A stretch of 60,545 nt of DNA from JAHJDS01 sp964569795 (GTDB taxonomy: Bacteria; Desulfobacterota; Desulfarculia; Desulfarculales; JAHJDS01). The stretch is from assembly GCA_964569795.1 (NCBI GenBank), contig CAZMVB010000025.1:1-60545 (forward strand), in the 5' to 3' direction. Positions 1-9,387 of this stretch are shown here, one piece after another. Below the pieces are notes generated by a model. That model worked only from the letters and a program-made list of their open reading frames with translations, had not been told where the DNA came from and did not search any database. The position numbers and the translations under genes are program-made. Each line of letters begins with the position of its first letter. Position 1 is the stretch's first letter.

Positions 1-1
1 G

Positions 2-775
2 CCCCAGGCCGCTCCGGCCGCTCCGGCCGAGCCGGCCGACGTGGCCCTGGAGGCCCCGGCCGCCCCGGCCGCTGAACCATCGTCCCCGCCGGAGGAGGGC
101 CCGGCCGTGATCCGGCCCCGATCAGACTCCGCCGTGCCCCACCTGCCGCCGGGCTGGTATCAAGGCCTGAACAACGTCTGCCTCCACATCAAGCTCCACC
201 TGGGTGCCCAGGCCTTTCGATCCATCATCCTGACCGGCTCCCGGCGGGGAGAGGGCACGACCACGGTCACCGCCAGCCTGGCCCGGGTCATGGCCTCGGT
301 CGAGAACGGCAACCTGCTGGTCGTGGACGCCGATCTGGGGCACGCCGACCTGCACAACCATTTCAACACCCGGCCGGCTCCGGGACTGGCCGACGTCCTG
401 AGCCAGGAGGTGGGCCTGACCGACGCCGTGATCCAGACCGACATCGAGAACCTCTACGTCATGCCGGCCGGCCGCAAGGTCGAGGACGCCTACCGGCTCT
501 TCTCCACGGCCGACATGAATCACTTCCTCTCCCAGGCCAGACACTACTTCGCCAACGTCCTGTTCGACGCGCCCCCGGTGCTGATCGCCCCCCACACGGA
601 GTTGCTGATCAAGTACGTCGGCCACATCATCCTGGTCGATCGGTCCAAGTACTCCCGGCGGGAGGTGGCCCAGCGGACCGTCGAGAAGATCTCGGCCAAG
701 CAGAAGATTCTGGGCGTTATTTTCAACCAGCGGGAAATGGTCATCCCGCCGTCCGTCTATAAGCTCATCAAGTGA
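2..775 (+). CDS. Partial Wzc/CpsD-like polysaccharide co-polymerase ATPase with degenerate P-loop
   Basis: The reading frame is open to the left window edge, so the true start lies upstream; a GTG at 41 is in frame but follows a Pro/Ala-rich coding stretch and is probably internal. Numbering from that GTG, the protein is a P-loop ATPase of the MinD/BY-kinase fold: a Walker A-like loop at about 65-75 (GSRRGEGTTT), the Walker A' motif LLVVDADLG at 92-100 and a Walker B motif NVLFDAPP around D176. The family normally has GEGKS/T in the loop; here the lysine position is Thr. The C-terminus has one Tyr (VYKLIK), not the Tyr cluster typical of autokinases. It lies just upstream of Wza- and Wzz-like genes, so it probably regulates polymer assembly at the inner membrane. 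Whether it is an active kinase is doubtful. Confidence 0.8.
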   Translation, partial: PQAAPAAPAEPADVALEAPAAPAAEPSSPPEEGPAVIRPRSDSAVPHLPPGWYQGLNNVCLHIKLHLGAQAFRSIILTGSRRGEGTTTVTASLARVMASVENGNLLVVDADLGHADLHNHFNTRPAPGLADVLSQEVGLTDAVIQTDIENLYVMPAGRKVEDAYRLFSTADMNHFLSQARHYFANVLFDAPPVLIAPHTELLIKYVGHIILVDRSKYSRREVAQRTVEKISAKQKILGVIFNQREMVIPPSVYKLIK

Positions 776-788
776 GGGGATGACGGCC

Positions 789-2303
789 ATGCCAAAGCGT
801 TTTAAGCAATTCATCGGGCTTGTCCTGGCCGTGTCGCTCCTGGGCGGCTTTTCCCTGATCCTCGGCTGCGGGCCGTACCAGGAGGCCAAGGTCGCGCCCC
901 CCCAGACGCCCAAGCCCAGATCGGCCCAGTACAAGCCGCCCCTGCGCGGGGAAACCGCCCCCTCGCCGGCCTTGCGGCACCTGACGCCCATGGGTCCCAT
1001 CGGCCGGCACTTCCTGCAGTCCATCAAGAACCTGAAGCAGGGTCTGGTGGCCCGGCAGACGGCGCTGCAGAGACGGATCCGCCGGCTGACCAGCCGCCTG
1101 CCCCGGACGCCCCCGCCCTACCGGATCAACGCCGGCGACATCATCGAGATCGTCTATCACATGATGTACGTCCCCCAGAAGAAGGCCCGGTACCGCCTCG
1201 AGGTCCAGGACGTGCTCCGGATCGAGTTCTTCGTCCACCGGGAACTCAACCGCCAGGTGTCCATCCGGTCCGACGGCCGGATTTCCCTGCCCCTGGTCGG
1301 AGACGTGTACGCCGCCGGGCTGACCTCGGACGAACTGCGCGACAAGCTGACCCGGATGTACGGCGGCTACGTGCTCAACCCCAGGCTGACGGTCTATCTG
1401 GTCCGGTTCAACGTCAAGATCGACGAATTGAAGCGGTCGATCACCACCGCCGCCCGGGGCCAGTCCAAGATCGTGCCCGTCCGGCCCGACGGCCGGATTT
1501 CCCTGCCCCTCATCGGCGACGTCATGGCCGCCGGCCTGACCGTGCCCCAGCTCCGGGCCGATATCATCCGGCGTTACAAGCCCCTGGTCGAAAACCTGGA
1601 CGTGACGGTCATCGTCAAGAACCTCCAGGCCCCCCGGATCTACATCCACGGCGAGGTCACCCGGCCCGGCGAGATCATCATCACCGGACCGACGCCCCTG
1701 TCCACGATCATCTCCCGGGCCCAGGGGTTCAACCGGACCGCCGACCCGTCGCGGATCCTGATCCTCAGGCGCCGGACCGACAACCCGGAGGATACCCGGC
1801 CCCTGGCCATGCGGGTCAACTACCGGGCGGTCATGAACGGCGATGCCTCCCGGGACATCATGCTGGTCCAGAACGATCTGGTCTATGTCCCGCGCAAGGA
1901 CCAGAACAAGGTTTACGTCCTGGGCGAGGTGGTCACGCCGGGCATCGTCACCTTTGATCGCTCGCTGACCGTTTCCCAGGCCATCGCCGCCGCCCGGGGG
2001 CACACCGTCCGGGCCAGACTGGACAGCGTCCTGGTCCTCCGCCGCGTCCCGGGACAGCGCCCGACCGCCTTCCGGGTCGATTACGAGGACGTGATCAAAA
2101 ACGGCAACGTGGCCAAGGACATTCAACTCCGGTCCAACGACGTGGTCTATGTCCCCAAGTCGTTCATCGCCAAGGTCAACGACTTCATCAACCAGTGGTT
2201 CACCCGGGGCGTGTACGCGCTGTTCCCGGCCGGCTCGTCGCTGCAGTTCCTGCTGGACCTCGACACGATCATGCACCTGCATCGTCGGAGCTACCAGTTC
2301 TAG
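789..2303 (+). CDS. Wza-like polysaccharide export lipoprotein with duplicated export domain
   Basis: Outer-membrane polysaccharide export protein (poly_export/SLBB family) that would form the channel for the exopolysaccharide. The start at 789 is preferred over an in-frame ATG at 780 because the GAGGGG Shine-Dalgarno at 774-779 is correctly spaced only for 789. The N-terminus is a signal peptide with a lipobox-like LILGC, so it is probably a lipoprotein. A proline-rich stretch leads into AGDIIEI, then two tandem export-type blocks sharing DGRISLPL and GDV-AAGLT (near nucleotides 1273 and 1489, 216 bp apart), then soluble ligand-binding beta-grasp segments containing GEVTRPGEI and GEVVTPGIV. 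At about 504 residues it is longer than many family members. It sits between the ATPase and the Wzz-like gene. Confidence 0.9.
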   Translation: MPKRFKQFIGLVLAVSLLGGFSLILGCGPYQEAKVAPPQTPKPRSAQYKPPLRGETAPSPALRHLTPMGPIGRHFLQSIKNLKQGLVARQTALQRRIRRLTSRLPRTPPPYRINAGDIIEIVYHMMYVPQKKARYRLEVQDVLRIEFFVHRELNRQVSIRSDGRISLPLVGDVYAAGLTSDELRDKLTRMYGGYVLNPRLTVYLVRFNVKIDELKRSITTAARGQSKIVPVRPDGRISLPLIGDVMAAGLTVPQLRADIIRRYKPLVENLDVTVIVKNLQAPRIYIHGEVTRPGEIIITGPTPLSTIISRAQGFNRTADPSRILILRRRTDNPEDTRPLAMRVNYRAVMNGDASRDIMLVQNDLVYVPRKDQNKVYVLGEVVTPGIVTFDRSLTVSQAIAAARGHTVRARLDSVLVLRRVPGQRPTAFRVDYEDVIKNGNVAKDIQLRSNDVVYVPKSFIAKVNDFINQWFTRGVYALFPAGSSLQFLLDLDTIMHLHRRSYQF

Positions 2304-2366
2304 GCCGGTCACGTAACCGGGCGGCGACTTGAGCCCGCGGTAAAGGAAGGATAGGGAGACAATCCA

Positions 2367-3740
2367 ATGGCGCTTCTGGGCGATCGCATGAGGCCGACGC
2401 TGCGGGATCTGCTCCGCATCGTCTTCACCTACAAAAAGCTGATCGTGTTCTGCTTCCTGGCCATCACCATCAGCGTGGCCGTGGCCTCGGTGCTGATGAG
2501 GCCGGTCTATGAGGCGTCGGTCAAGGTCCAGGCCCAGCAGACCTTCCGCGACAATCCGGTCAATCGGCCCTATCAGGACCCCCGGATCGCCCGGCTGGCC
2601 TTTCTCCAGGCCCAGGTCGAGGTCATCCGCTCGGACACGGTCGTCAAGCGGGCGGTGGCCTCCCTGCCCGGCATGGATCACCGCGTCCCGGCCAGGGTCT
2701 GGCGGGCGGTTCAGGCCAACGTGGCCGTGGCCTCGCCCAAGGGGTTCGACTTCACCGGCTCGGACGTCCTGATCATCTCCGTGCGCGACCATAAACCCGA
2801 ACGGGCCAAGCAACTGGCCAACGCCGTCGCCCAGACCTATCGGGACCGCTCGGCCGAGCTCCGGGCCTCCAACGTGTCCAATGTCATCAAGAATCTGGCC
2901 GAGGAAAGGGAGAAGATCGCCCGGCGGGTGGACGCCATCCTCAACCAGATCGAGGCCTTCCGGAAAAAGGCCGGGGCGGACGTCAAGTACCTGACCTCGA
3001 ATCCGGACTTCAAGGGCAATCCCCAGCTGGCCGAGTATAACTCGAACTATCTGCGGGCCCGAACCCTGCTGGCCGAGGTCAAGGCCTATCTGGAGGAGGC
3101 CCAGCACAACCTTCAGGCCGGACTGATCCCGTACAAGATGCTGGCCGGCAACCCGGCCCTGCTCAAGATCAAGGACAACCTGACCCTCCTCCAGGCCCAA
3201 CTGGCCAAGCTCCGGGCCCAGTACACCGATCGCTACCCCCAGGTCCTGATCATCAGACGGGAGATCGCCTCCAACAAACAGCAGCTCATGCAGGCCGTCC
3301 GTCAGGACCTCCGCAGCCGGCGGGTGGACATGGCCGCCCTGGCCGCCCGGACCGCGGCCCTGCAACGGATCGTGGACCGGCTGACCAGGATCGAAAACAA
3401 GCAATTCCAGTACTCGAGGCTGCTCAAGAAGTATCAGGGCCAGCAGGAGGCACAGCAGACCCTGACCCGGAACCTGAACAAGCTGAGCGTGGCCCGGCTC
3501 CTGGACGTGAGAAAAGACATCAACATCCGGATCCTGGATCCGGCCCAGTTGCCCAAGAGTCCGGTCAAGCCCAAGCGGACCCTGTACACCCTCCTGGGGG
3601 CCATCTTCGGTCTGATGCTGGGTCTGGGTCTGGCCTTCTGGCTGGACTTCATGGACCACACCTTCAAAACCGTCGAAGAGGTGGAGTTCTATCTTGACCT
3701 ACCGGTCCTGGGCGTCATTCCCAAAACCAACCGGATGTAA
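2367..3740 (+). CDS. Wzz-type chain-length determinant protein
   Basis: Inner-membrane polysaccharide co-polymerase (Wzz/GNVR family), 457 residues, predicted to set polymer length. There is a membrane segment at about residues 23-46, a long periplasmic region with helical, coiled-coil-like stretches (residues ~150-390), and a second membrane segment at about 408-428. The cytoplasmic tail ends with DLPVLGVIPKTNRM, the sequence that in Wzc-type fusions leads into the tyrosine-kinase domain; here the protein stops there and the ATPase is a separate gene upstream. The ATG at 2367 has a purine-rich AGGGAGA upstream. The 3' end overlaps the proposed TTG start of the next gene by 47 bp, suggesting translational coupling. 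Confidence 0.9.
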   Translation: MALLGDRMRPTLRDLLRIVFTYKKLIVFCFLAITISVAVASVLMRPVYEASVKVQAQQTFRDNPVNRPYQDPRIARLAFLQAQVEVIRSDTVVKRAVASLPGMDHRVPARVWRAVQANVAVASPKGFDFTGSDVLIISVRDHKPERAKQLANAVAQTYRDRSAELRASNVSNVIKNLAEEREKIARRVDAILNQIEAFRKKAGADVKYLTSNPDFKGNPQLAEYNSNYLRARTLLAEVKAYLEEAQHNLQAGLIPYKMLAGNPALLKIKDNLTLLQAQLAKLRAQYTDRYPQVLIIRREIASNKQQLMQAVRQDLRSRRVDMAALAARTAALQRIVDRLTRIENKQFQYSRLLKKYQGQQEAQQTLTRNLNKLSVARLLDVRKDINIRILDPAQLPKSPVKPKRTLYTLLGAIFGLMLGLGLAFWLDFMDHTFKTVEEVEFYLDLPVLGVIPKTNRM

Positions 3741-6684
3741 CCTTGCCTTCGGCCCGACCCTCCTGGCGGGCGTGGTCACCTTGGCCCTGGGCCTTCTCCC
3801 GGGTCCCGGGGCCAAGGCCACACCCGTTGGGCCGCCCTGGGTCCTGGCCCCGGGCCTGCGCCTGTCCTTTCCCAAAGCCGCCGGCCCCGGGGCGCGGGCC
3901 CAGTTGATCTCCGGCCGGACCGGTTCCTCCACCCTGGCCAAAATGTCCATCCCGGGCCGCCTGTGGCGGTCGAGCCGGCGGCTGGTTTTTTTGCTGGCCG
4001 CCTGGTCGCCGCAGCCCGAGAGGCTCTGCCTCCGCCTCCACATGACCGCCATTGATCGCCAGGGTCGCCGGATCGCCCGTCTGGCCACCCCGTATTCGTG
4101 TCTGTCCCCGTCCCGGTGGACCTGGATCGGACTCCGGACCGTGGCCCCGGCCGGGGCCGCCGCCATCCACGTCCACCTCGAGCGCCGCCGGCCGGTTTAC
4201 GCCCGGATAGAATTGCTGATCGCCGGGGCGCCGCGGGCGAAAAAAACGGCTTTCAGGACGTCTCCCCCACCCCCCCCTTCCCCCAACGTCCCGGCCGTGA
4301 CACCCTCGCCCTCGGCGCCCCCTTCTCCCCCCCCCGCGGCCAGGGTCAATCCGGCCCGGCCGGCCCGCCGGGGACCTGCCACCAGGCCCCTGGTCTTTCT
4401 GCCGACGGTTTACAGTCTCAAGCCCGCCCTCAGGGGCAAGCACCCGCGCCTGTTGCTGACCGCCGACGCCCGGGCCGGGTATCGGGGCCTGGCCCGGGGC
4501 CGGCTGGCCTGGCTGGCGGCGCCCCTTGTTGCCCTGGCCCAAAAATATCTGGCCGAGCCCCTTCCCCAACGGCCCTTTGCCCGGCCGGGGAAGTCCCGTG
4601 ACTGGGGTCGCCGCCCCCTGCTGCTGGCCTTCTGCCATCAATTGACCGGCGACAAGAAGTACTTCGAGGCCGCCCGGCGCTGGGTCCTGGCCGCCACCAC
4701 CTGGCGGAACTGGGGTCCGGACAACGAGCGCAACCAGGGCCTGACCGCCGCCTATCTCCTGGCCGATCTGGCGGTCGCCTATGACTGGCTCTACCAGGGA
4801 CTGCCCGTTGACGAGCGCCGGATGATCCAGCGCAAGCTCGTCCACCAGGCCGACCTGCTCCACGAGGCCATGGTCGGTCCGGGGGCGGTCTGGTGGAGCC
4901 GCGCCTGGCGGCAGAAGCGGCTGTGGATCAGCGCCACGGCCCTCGGTCTGACCGGACTGGTCCTGACCGGGGACACCCCCCGGGCGACGGCCTGGGTGAG
5001 GTCCGCCCTCGAGACCTACCGCCGGGTGAACACCGTCCTGCCCACCGACGGCTCCTGGCCGCAGGCCACGGCCGATTGGAGCGAGGCGGTGGGGGCGATG
5101 AGCGTCTTTTATTACGTCCTGGATCAGGCCACGGACCTGGACCCCTGGCCCAGTTGCCCCTGGCTGGCCCGGACGATCGGTTTCCGGCTCCACATGTCCC
5201 GGCCCGACTTCCGGGGAATCATCAATTACGGCGACAGTCCGGAACAAGACCGGATCGGACCCCGCTATCAGCTCCTGATCCTGGCCCGGGCGTTTCACAG
5301 CCCGGTGGCGGCCTGGCTGGCCCGGCGGGTGGCCGACACCGGCGGCGCTTACGACCTGTGGGGTTTTCTGGCCGCCGACCCCAATCTGAAGCCGGCCCCC
5401 CCCGCTGACCGGCCGCCCTTCGCCCTGTTCGACGACCTGGACCTGTTCGTGGTCCGGGATTCCTGGTCACCCCAGGGCACCATGCTGGCCCTGAAATGCG
5501 GCCCGCCCGGCGGCCGGCTCTCGGCCCGGGCCCGCCTCATCGGCCGCCGGGTGGTCATCGGCCGGTCCCACCCGGACCAGAATTCCCTGATCCTGTTCAA
5601 GAACGGCCGGGGCCTGATCGTGGACGACGGCCCGGCCCGTCTCAAGTGGACCCGGAACCAGAACACCCTGCTGGTCGGGGGCCGCGGCCAACGGGGCGAG
5701 GGGCTGGAGGTCTTTCACGACGACCGGCCCGACCTGTCCCTCAAGGCCGGTCTCGACGTGGTGCTGGCCACCCCCTTTTTGACCGCCGTCCAGGGCGAGG
5801 CCGGCCCGATGTACCCCCGGGCGACCGGCCTGGAGCACTACCGCCGGCTGATCGTCTGGCTACCGCCCGACGTGATCCTGGTCCTGGATCGGGCGAGCGC
5901 CTCGGCGGCCACGGCGTTCAACCAGCGGTTCCATTTCCGGGGCGTGCTGCGCCGGACCGGGGACCACCAGTACCGGTTGCAGGGCGGTGACGGACGGATG
6001 CTCCTGACGGCCAGTGTCTTTTCGCCGGAGAAGCTCGTCGTAAAGCTGTCGCCCGAACCGCGGCGGATGTCCGGCCGCGTTGTAAAGCAGACCCTTCTGG
6101 ACGCGGGCCGCTCCGGGCCCGGCCGCCGGTTTCGCCTGGTCACGCTGCTGCGCCCCGGTTTCTCGGGCAGCCCCTGGCAATTCCACTGGATCAAGGGGGA
6201 CGGTTTCTGGGGGCTGTCCTGGAAGGATCAGGCCCGCCGTTTTTCCTTTTTGACCCGGGACCGGGCGGGCCGGCTGTCCGCCTCGGACCTCAGCGGGCGG
6301 GCCGAACTCCTGTTCACCGCCCGGGACCAGGCCGGCAATTTCGTGGCCCTGGGTCTGAACGCGCGCTCGCTGGTGGCGGCCGGCCGGCCGGTACTCGAGT
6401 CCCGGGTCCCCATGAACTGGGCGGTCATGGGCCGGTCCCAGATCATGATCGCCCTGGTCGCCGCCCGCCGGCCGTCGCGTCTGACCTTGAACTGCGGATT
6501 CGTCCCGGAGCGGGTCACCGTCGGGGGTACGGTCCTGTCCCCCTCCCCGGCCTGGTCGCAACGGAAGGTCACCCTGGACCTGACGGCGGGCCAGCACCTG
6601 ATCATCGTTCAGGGCCCCCAGGCGCCGCCCTTGCCGCCGGTTTTGTCGCCCACCGAGCGAAAACGTTTCTTCCTGGCCCGATGA
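3694..6684 (+). CDS. Large secreted heparinase II/III-like polysaccharide lyase
   Basis: This 996-residue protein looks exported: after a TTG start at 3694 there is a hydrophobic stretch at about 17-34 ending in AKA. The only other obvious in-frame initiator nearby is a GTG at 3772, which would shorten the signal peptide, so the start is uncertain. Residues ~40-180 look like a beta-rich accessory module. A Pro/Ser linker follows (~190-235), then an alpha-helical toroid (~250-560) and a beta-sheet domain of the heparinase II/III or alginate-lyase type. The hallmark HPDQNS is at H626 and VDDG follows; the usual HNT motif reads QNT (Q656). Placed between wzz and wzy, it probably trims or edits the exopolysaccharide during export. 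Substrate and activity cannot be read from the sequence. Confidence 0.75.
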   Translation: MTYRSWASFPKPTGCNLAFGPTLLAGVVTLALGLLPGPGAKATPVGPPWVLAPGLRLSFPKAAGPGARAQLISGRTGSSTLAKMSIPGRLWRSSRRLVFLLAAWSPQPERLCLRLHMTAIDRQGRRIARLATPYSCLSPSRWTWIGLRTVAPAGAAAIHVHLERRRPVYARIELLIAGAPRAKKTAFRTSPPPPPSPNVPAVTPSPSAPPSPPPAARVNPARPARRGPATRPLVFLPTVYSLKPALRGKHPRLLLTADARAGYRGLARGRLAWLAAPLVALAQKYLAEPLPQRPFARPGKSRDWGRRPLLLAFCHQLTGDKKYFEAARRWVLAATTWRNWGPDNERNQGLTAAYLLADLAVAYDWLYQGLPVDERRMIQRKLVHQADLLHEAMVGPGAVWWSRAWRQKRLWISATALGLTGLVLTGDTPRATAWVRSALETYRRVNTVLPTDGSWPQATADWSEAVGAMSVFYYVLDQATDLDPWPSCPWLARTIGFRLHMSRPDFRGIINYGDSPEQDRIGPRYQLLILARAFHSPVAAWLARRVADTGGAYDLWGFLAADPNLKPAPPADRPPFALFDDLDLFVVRDSWSPQGTMLALKCGPPGGRLSARARLIGRRVVIGRSHPDQNSLILFKNGRGLIVDDGPARLKWTRNQNTLLVGGRGQRGEGLEVFHDDRPDLSLKAGLDVVLATPFLTAVQGEAGPMYPRATGLEHYRRLIVWLPPDVILVLDRASASAATAFNQRFHFRGVLRRTGDHQYRLQGGDGRMLLTASVFSPEKLVVKLSPEPRRMSGRVVKQTLLDAGRSGPGRRFRLVTLLRPGFSGSPWQFHWIKGDGFWGLSWKDQARRFSFLTRDRAGRLSASDLSGRAELLFTARDQAGNFVALGLNARSLVAAGRPVLESRVPMNWAVMGRSQIMIALVAARRPSRLTLNCGFVPERVTVGGTVLSPSPAWSQRKVTLDLTAGQHLIIVQGPQAPPLPPVLSPTERKRFFLAR

Positions 6685-6694
6685 GGTTGATGGT

Positions 6695-8167
6695 GTGTTA
6701 GACAAGCTGTTCGGGGTCGAGATTCTCCTGATAATCGCCGGGGTGATTTGTCTGGCCCTGTTCGGGCTGTTGTTCGTCCGGCAACGAGGGATCATGCTCC
6801 TGGTGGCCGCCTTTTTCGTCGCCGGGACCGTCCTTCACGCCCGGATGTTCAAGATCGCCCTCCCCGGCCCGGATCTGACCCTGCCCCGCCTGATGTTCGT
6901 CCTGCTGGTGGGTTACGCCCTGGTCGCCCGGGCGGTGGGCAACGTCCGCTTCTTGCCCTTTTCCCGACTCGACAAGTGGATGCTGATCAATCTGCTGGTC
7001 CTGGTGGCCTCGATGATGGTCTTTGGATCGACCCGGTTGCTCAAGACCGAGGCCGCGCCCATGTCGCTGTTCATCAACGGCTTTCTGATGCCGTTCGTCA
7101 TATACTGGGTGGCCAAGAACTTCATCTATCAGGAGGCCGAGGTCCGGGGTCTGCTCTGGATCTTTTTCGTGATCGGGATTTACCTGTCGATCACGGCCGT
7201 CTTCGAGATCTACGGTCCCAAGTCACTGGTCTGGCCCAAGTTCATCATGGATCCCACCATCCGGATGCACTGGGGCCGGGCCCGGGGACCGATGCTCAAC
7301 GCCGCCACCAACGGGGCGATGATCGTCTTCGGCTTCATCTCCGGTCTCTTTCTGAGGAGCCGGAGCCGGGGCCTGACCCAGCATCTGATCACCATCCTGT
7401 TGTTCCTGTTTCCGCTGTCCGTGTTTCTGACCCGGACCCGGGCGGTGTGGCTGGCCTTCCTGCTGGTGATCATCATCATGGGGGTCTTTTCCCCGGGCCG
7501 GTTCCTGCCCCGGTGGCGTTTTCTCTTGATTCCCCTGGCGATCCTGATAATCGTCGCCGGCATCAAGGCCGAAAGTTTCATGAGCCGTTCCCGGGCCCAG
7601 GGCGGGGTGATGCAGATCAGCCCCATCACCGACCGGGTGGCCCTGGCCGAGATCGCCTTTCGGATGGCCCTGGTCCGGCCCATTTTCGGTTTCGGTCTGG
7701 GGCGGTTTCACCGTCACGCCCCGCAATTCCTGGGAAAAATCGGCTCGCTGATCAAGCCGCCCCAGTACTCCGCCGCCCACGTCCAGCACAACCTCCTCCT
7801 GAGCACGCTGGTGGACACCGGCCTGATCGGGGTGTGCGCCCTGCTCTTCTTGTTCTGGATAATCTGGCGCTACAGCCTCTGGTTATACCGCTTGGTGCCG
7901 GACGACGGCTTCTTCAACAAATCATTCATCGTCTTTTTCTGGGCGGCCCTGGCCTCCTACGGCGTGACCTCGATGTTCATTCTGCCGTCGTACTTCCTGG
8001 TCTTCAACGCCCAGTTCTACGCCCTGGTCGGGGTCGTGGCCGGGCTGTACGAGCGGCGGGCACCGGTCAAGGGCGCTCAGCTCGTCACCGGCCGGCGGCT
8101 GGCCCGCAGGCACGCCCGACCACAGCATCAGGCCGGTCCCCCCCGGACGTCGGCCGGTTCCGGTTAG
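6695..8167 (+). CDS. O-antigen ligase/Wzy-like polysaccharide polymerase
   Basis: Polytopic inner-membrane protein of 490 residues with roughly ten to twelve hydrophobic segments, starting at GTG 6695 ten bases after the lyase gene. The O-antigen ligase/polymerase signature region is visible in the second half: TRTRAVWLAF, then a large periplasmic loop with RPIFGFGLGRFH and VQHNLLLSTLVDTGLIG, where family members carry conserved Arg and His residues. In this context it most likely polymerises lipid-linked repeat units. The alternative, ligation of a glycan onto a lipid or protein acceptor, cannot be excluded because both functions share this fold. The last ~40 residues are a charged cytoplasmic tail. 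Confidence 0.85.
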   Translation: MLDKLFGVEILLIIAGVICLALFGLLFVRQRGIMLLVAAFFVAGTVLHARMFKIALPGPDLTLPRLMFVLLVGYALVARAVGNVRFLPFSRLDKWMLINLLVLVASMMVFGSTRLLKTEAAPMSLFINGFLMPFVIYWVAKNFIYQEAEVRGLLWIFFVIGIYLSITAVFEIYGPKSLVWPKFIMDPTIRMHWGRARGPMLNAATNGAMIVFGFISGLFLRSRSRGLTQHLITILLFLFPLSVFLTRTRAVWLAFLLVIIIMGVFSPGRFLPRWRFLLIPLAILIIVAGIKAESFMSRSRAQGGVMQISPITDRVALAEIAFRMALVRPIFGFGLGRFHRHAPQFLGKIGSLIKPPQYSAAHVQHNLLLSTLVDTGLIGVCALLFLFWIIWRYSLWLYRLVPDDGFFNKSFIVFFWAALASYGVTSMFILPSYFLVFNAQFYALVGVVAGLYERRAPVKGAQLVTGRRLARRHARPQHQAGPPRTSAGSG

Positions 8168-8212
8168 TTCCCGACGGCCCGAAATCAGGCGCAGTACCCC
8201 ACCCCCTTCCCG

Positions 8213-9370
8213 GTGTCGAGCGACATGAACGATCCAGCCAACAGTTCCGAACTACAAATCCAGACCGTGGAGCGTGACGAGGACTTCGAGGCCCTGGCCG
8301 ACGAATGGCGGGCCCTGTACCAGGCCCTGGGGCAGTCCAACTTCTTCATCGACCCGGACTACCTGAGGGTCTGGTGGCGGCACTTCGGGAAGGACAGCAC
8401 CCCCCGGATCTTCGTCTTCAGGGACGACCAGGGCCTGCGGGCCGTTTTCCCGCTCCGCCTGGCCCGGCGGCGGGCGGGGCCGATCACCCTCCGGGTGTTG
8501 TCGGGCATGTCCAACTGGGAGTCGGCCAAGCCCCAGTGGCTCATCCGGGGGGAGGTCAAACCGGTCATCGACGCCTGGCTGGACTCGGTCCTGGCCCGGC
8601 GGGACTGGGACGTGTTTCACTTCCCGGACACCCCGCTGGACACCCCCGGCCTGCCCCACCTCTGGCGGCGCCTGACCGACCTCGGTTACCGGTGGTGCGA
8701 ATCGCCCTGCGAGGGGGCGACCATCGTTGACGTCAGCCGGGATTTCGACACGTACTGGACCGGCCGGCCCAAGAAAAAGAGACACAACATGCGATGGGCC
8801 CTGGGCCGGATAAAAAAGGTCGGCTCGATCGGGTTCGAGATCAGCCGGGCCGAGGATGACCCGGAGGCCTGGATCGAGAGGCTGTTCGACCTGGCCGGGC
8901 GGACCTGGCAGGCCGGCGAGGGGACCGGTCTCAACCAGCCCCCCCGGGCCGACTTCTTCAAGGACATGATCCGGACGTTTCTGCCCCAGGGCCGACTCAG
9001 GATCTACATCCTGACCCTGGACGGCCGGGACGTCGCCTTTTTCCTGGGGTACCTGCAGCAGGGAGTGTTCTACATCTTCAAGACCGGCTACGACCAGGAG
9101 TTCCACCAGGTCTATCCCGGACTGATCCTGCTCAAGCACCTCCTGGATGACTGTTTCGCCGACGACCAGGTCTGTCTGCTGGATTTCATCACCAGCAAGC
9201 CCATCTTCGCCACCTGGACCGACGCCACGGCCCCGCTGTGCGACCTGTACGTCTATCACCGCACGCCGCGCGGCCGGATGCTGTCCCTGGTCCAGATGAC
9301 GATCATTCCCGGGCTGAAGCGGCTGGACTGGCGGCGTCGCCCGACCGCCGATCAGGAGAACAAGGCCTGA
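8213..9370 (+). CDS. FemAB/CelD-type GNAT acyltransferase (first copy)
   Basis: Cytoplasmic protein of 385 residues with the double-GNAT layout of the acetyltransferase_6 (BioF2/CelD/BcsL-like) family: an N-terminal half with SNFFIDPDYLRVWWRHFG and a C-terminal half with GRDVAFFLGYLQQGVFYIFKTGYD. In exopolysaccharide loci these proteins are thought to acylate sugar or peptide amino groups. Start GTG 8213; an in-frame ATG at 8225 is equally possible, and neither has a strong Shine-Dalgarno. A related paralogue lies at 9838. Substrate unknown. Confidence 0.75.
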   Translation: MSSDMNDPANSSELQIQTVERDEDFEALADEWRALYQALGQSNFFIDPDYLRVWWRHFGKDSTPRIFVFRDDQGLRAVFPLRLARRRAGPITLRVLSGMSNWESAKPQWLIRGEVKPVIDAWLDSVLARRDWDVFHFPDTPLDTPGLPHLWRRLTDLGYRWCESPCEGATIVDVSRDFDTYWTGRPKKKRHNMRWALGRIKKVGSIGFEISRAEDDPEAWIERLFDLAGRTWQAGEGTGLNQPPRADFFKDMIRTFLPQGRLRIYILTLDGRDVAFFLGYLQQGVFYIFKTGYDQEFHQVYPGLILLKHLLDDCFADDQVCLLDFITSKPIFATWTDATAPLCDLYVYHRTPRGRMLSLVQMTIIPGLKRLDWRRRPTADQENKA

Positions 9371-9387
9371 CCCTCGACCCGGGTCAG
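9367..9387. terminator. Hairpin over two convergent stop codons
   Basis: CTGACCC (9367-9373) and GGGTCAG (9381-9387) form a 7-bp stem with a 7-nt loop. It spans the stop codons of the + strand acyltransferase and the - strand cupin gene. There is no U-tract on either side, so its role as a terminator is tentative. Confidence 0.4.

Noticed and set aside
768..3659. Very long minus-strand open frame opposite wza and wzz
   Set aside because: The frame is a by-product of high GC and strong codon bias on the opposite strand; its product is a compositionally skewed Gly/Asp/Leu/His-rich sequence with no domain, while the + strand genes show clear families.
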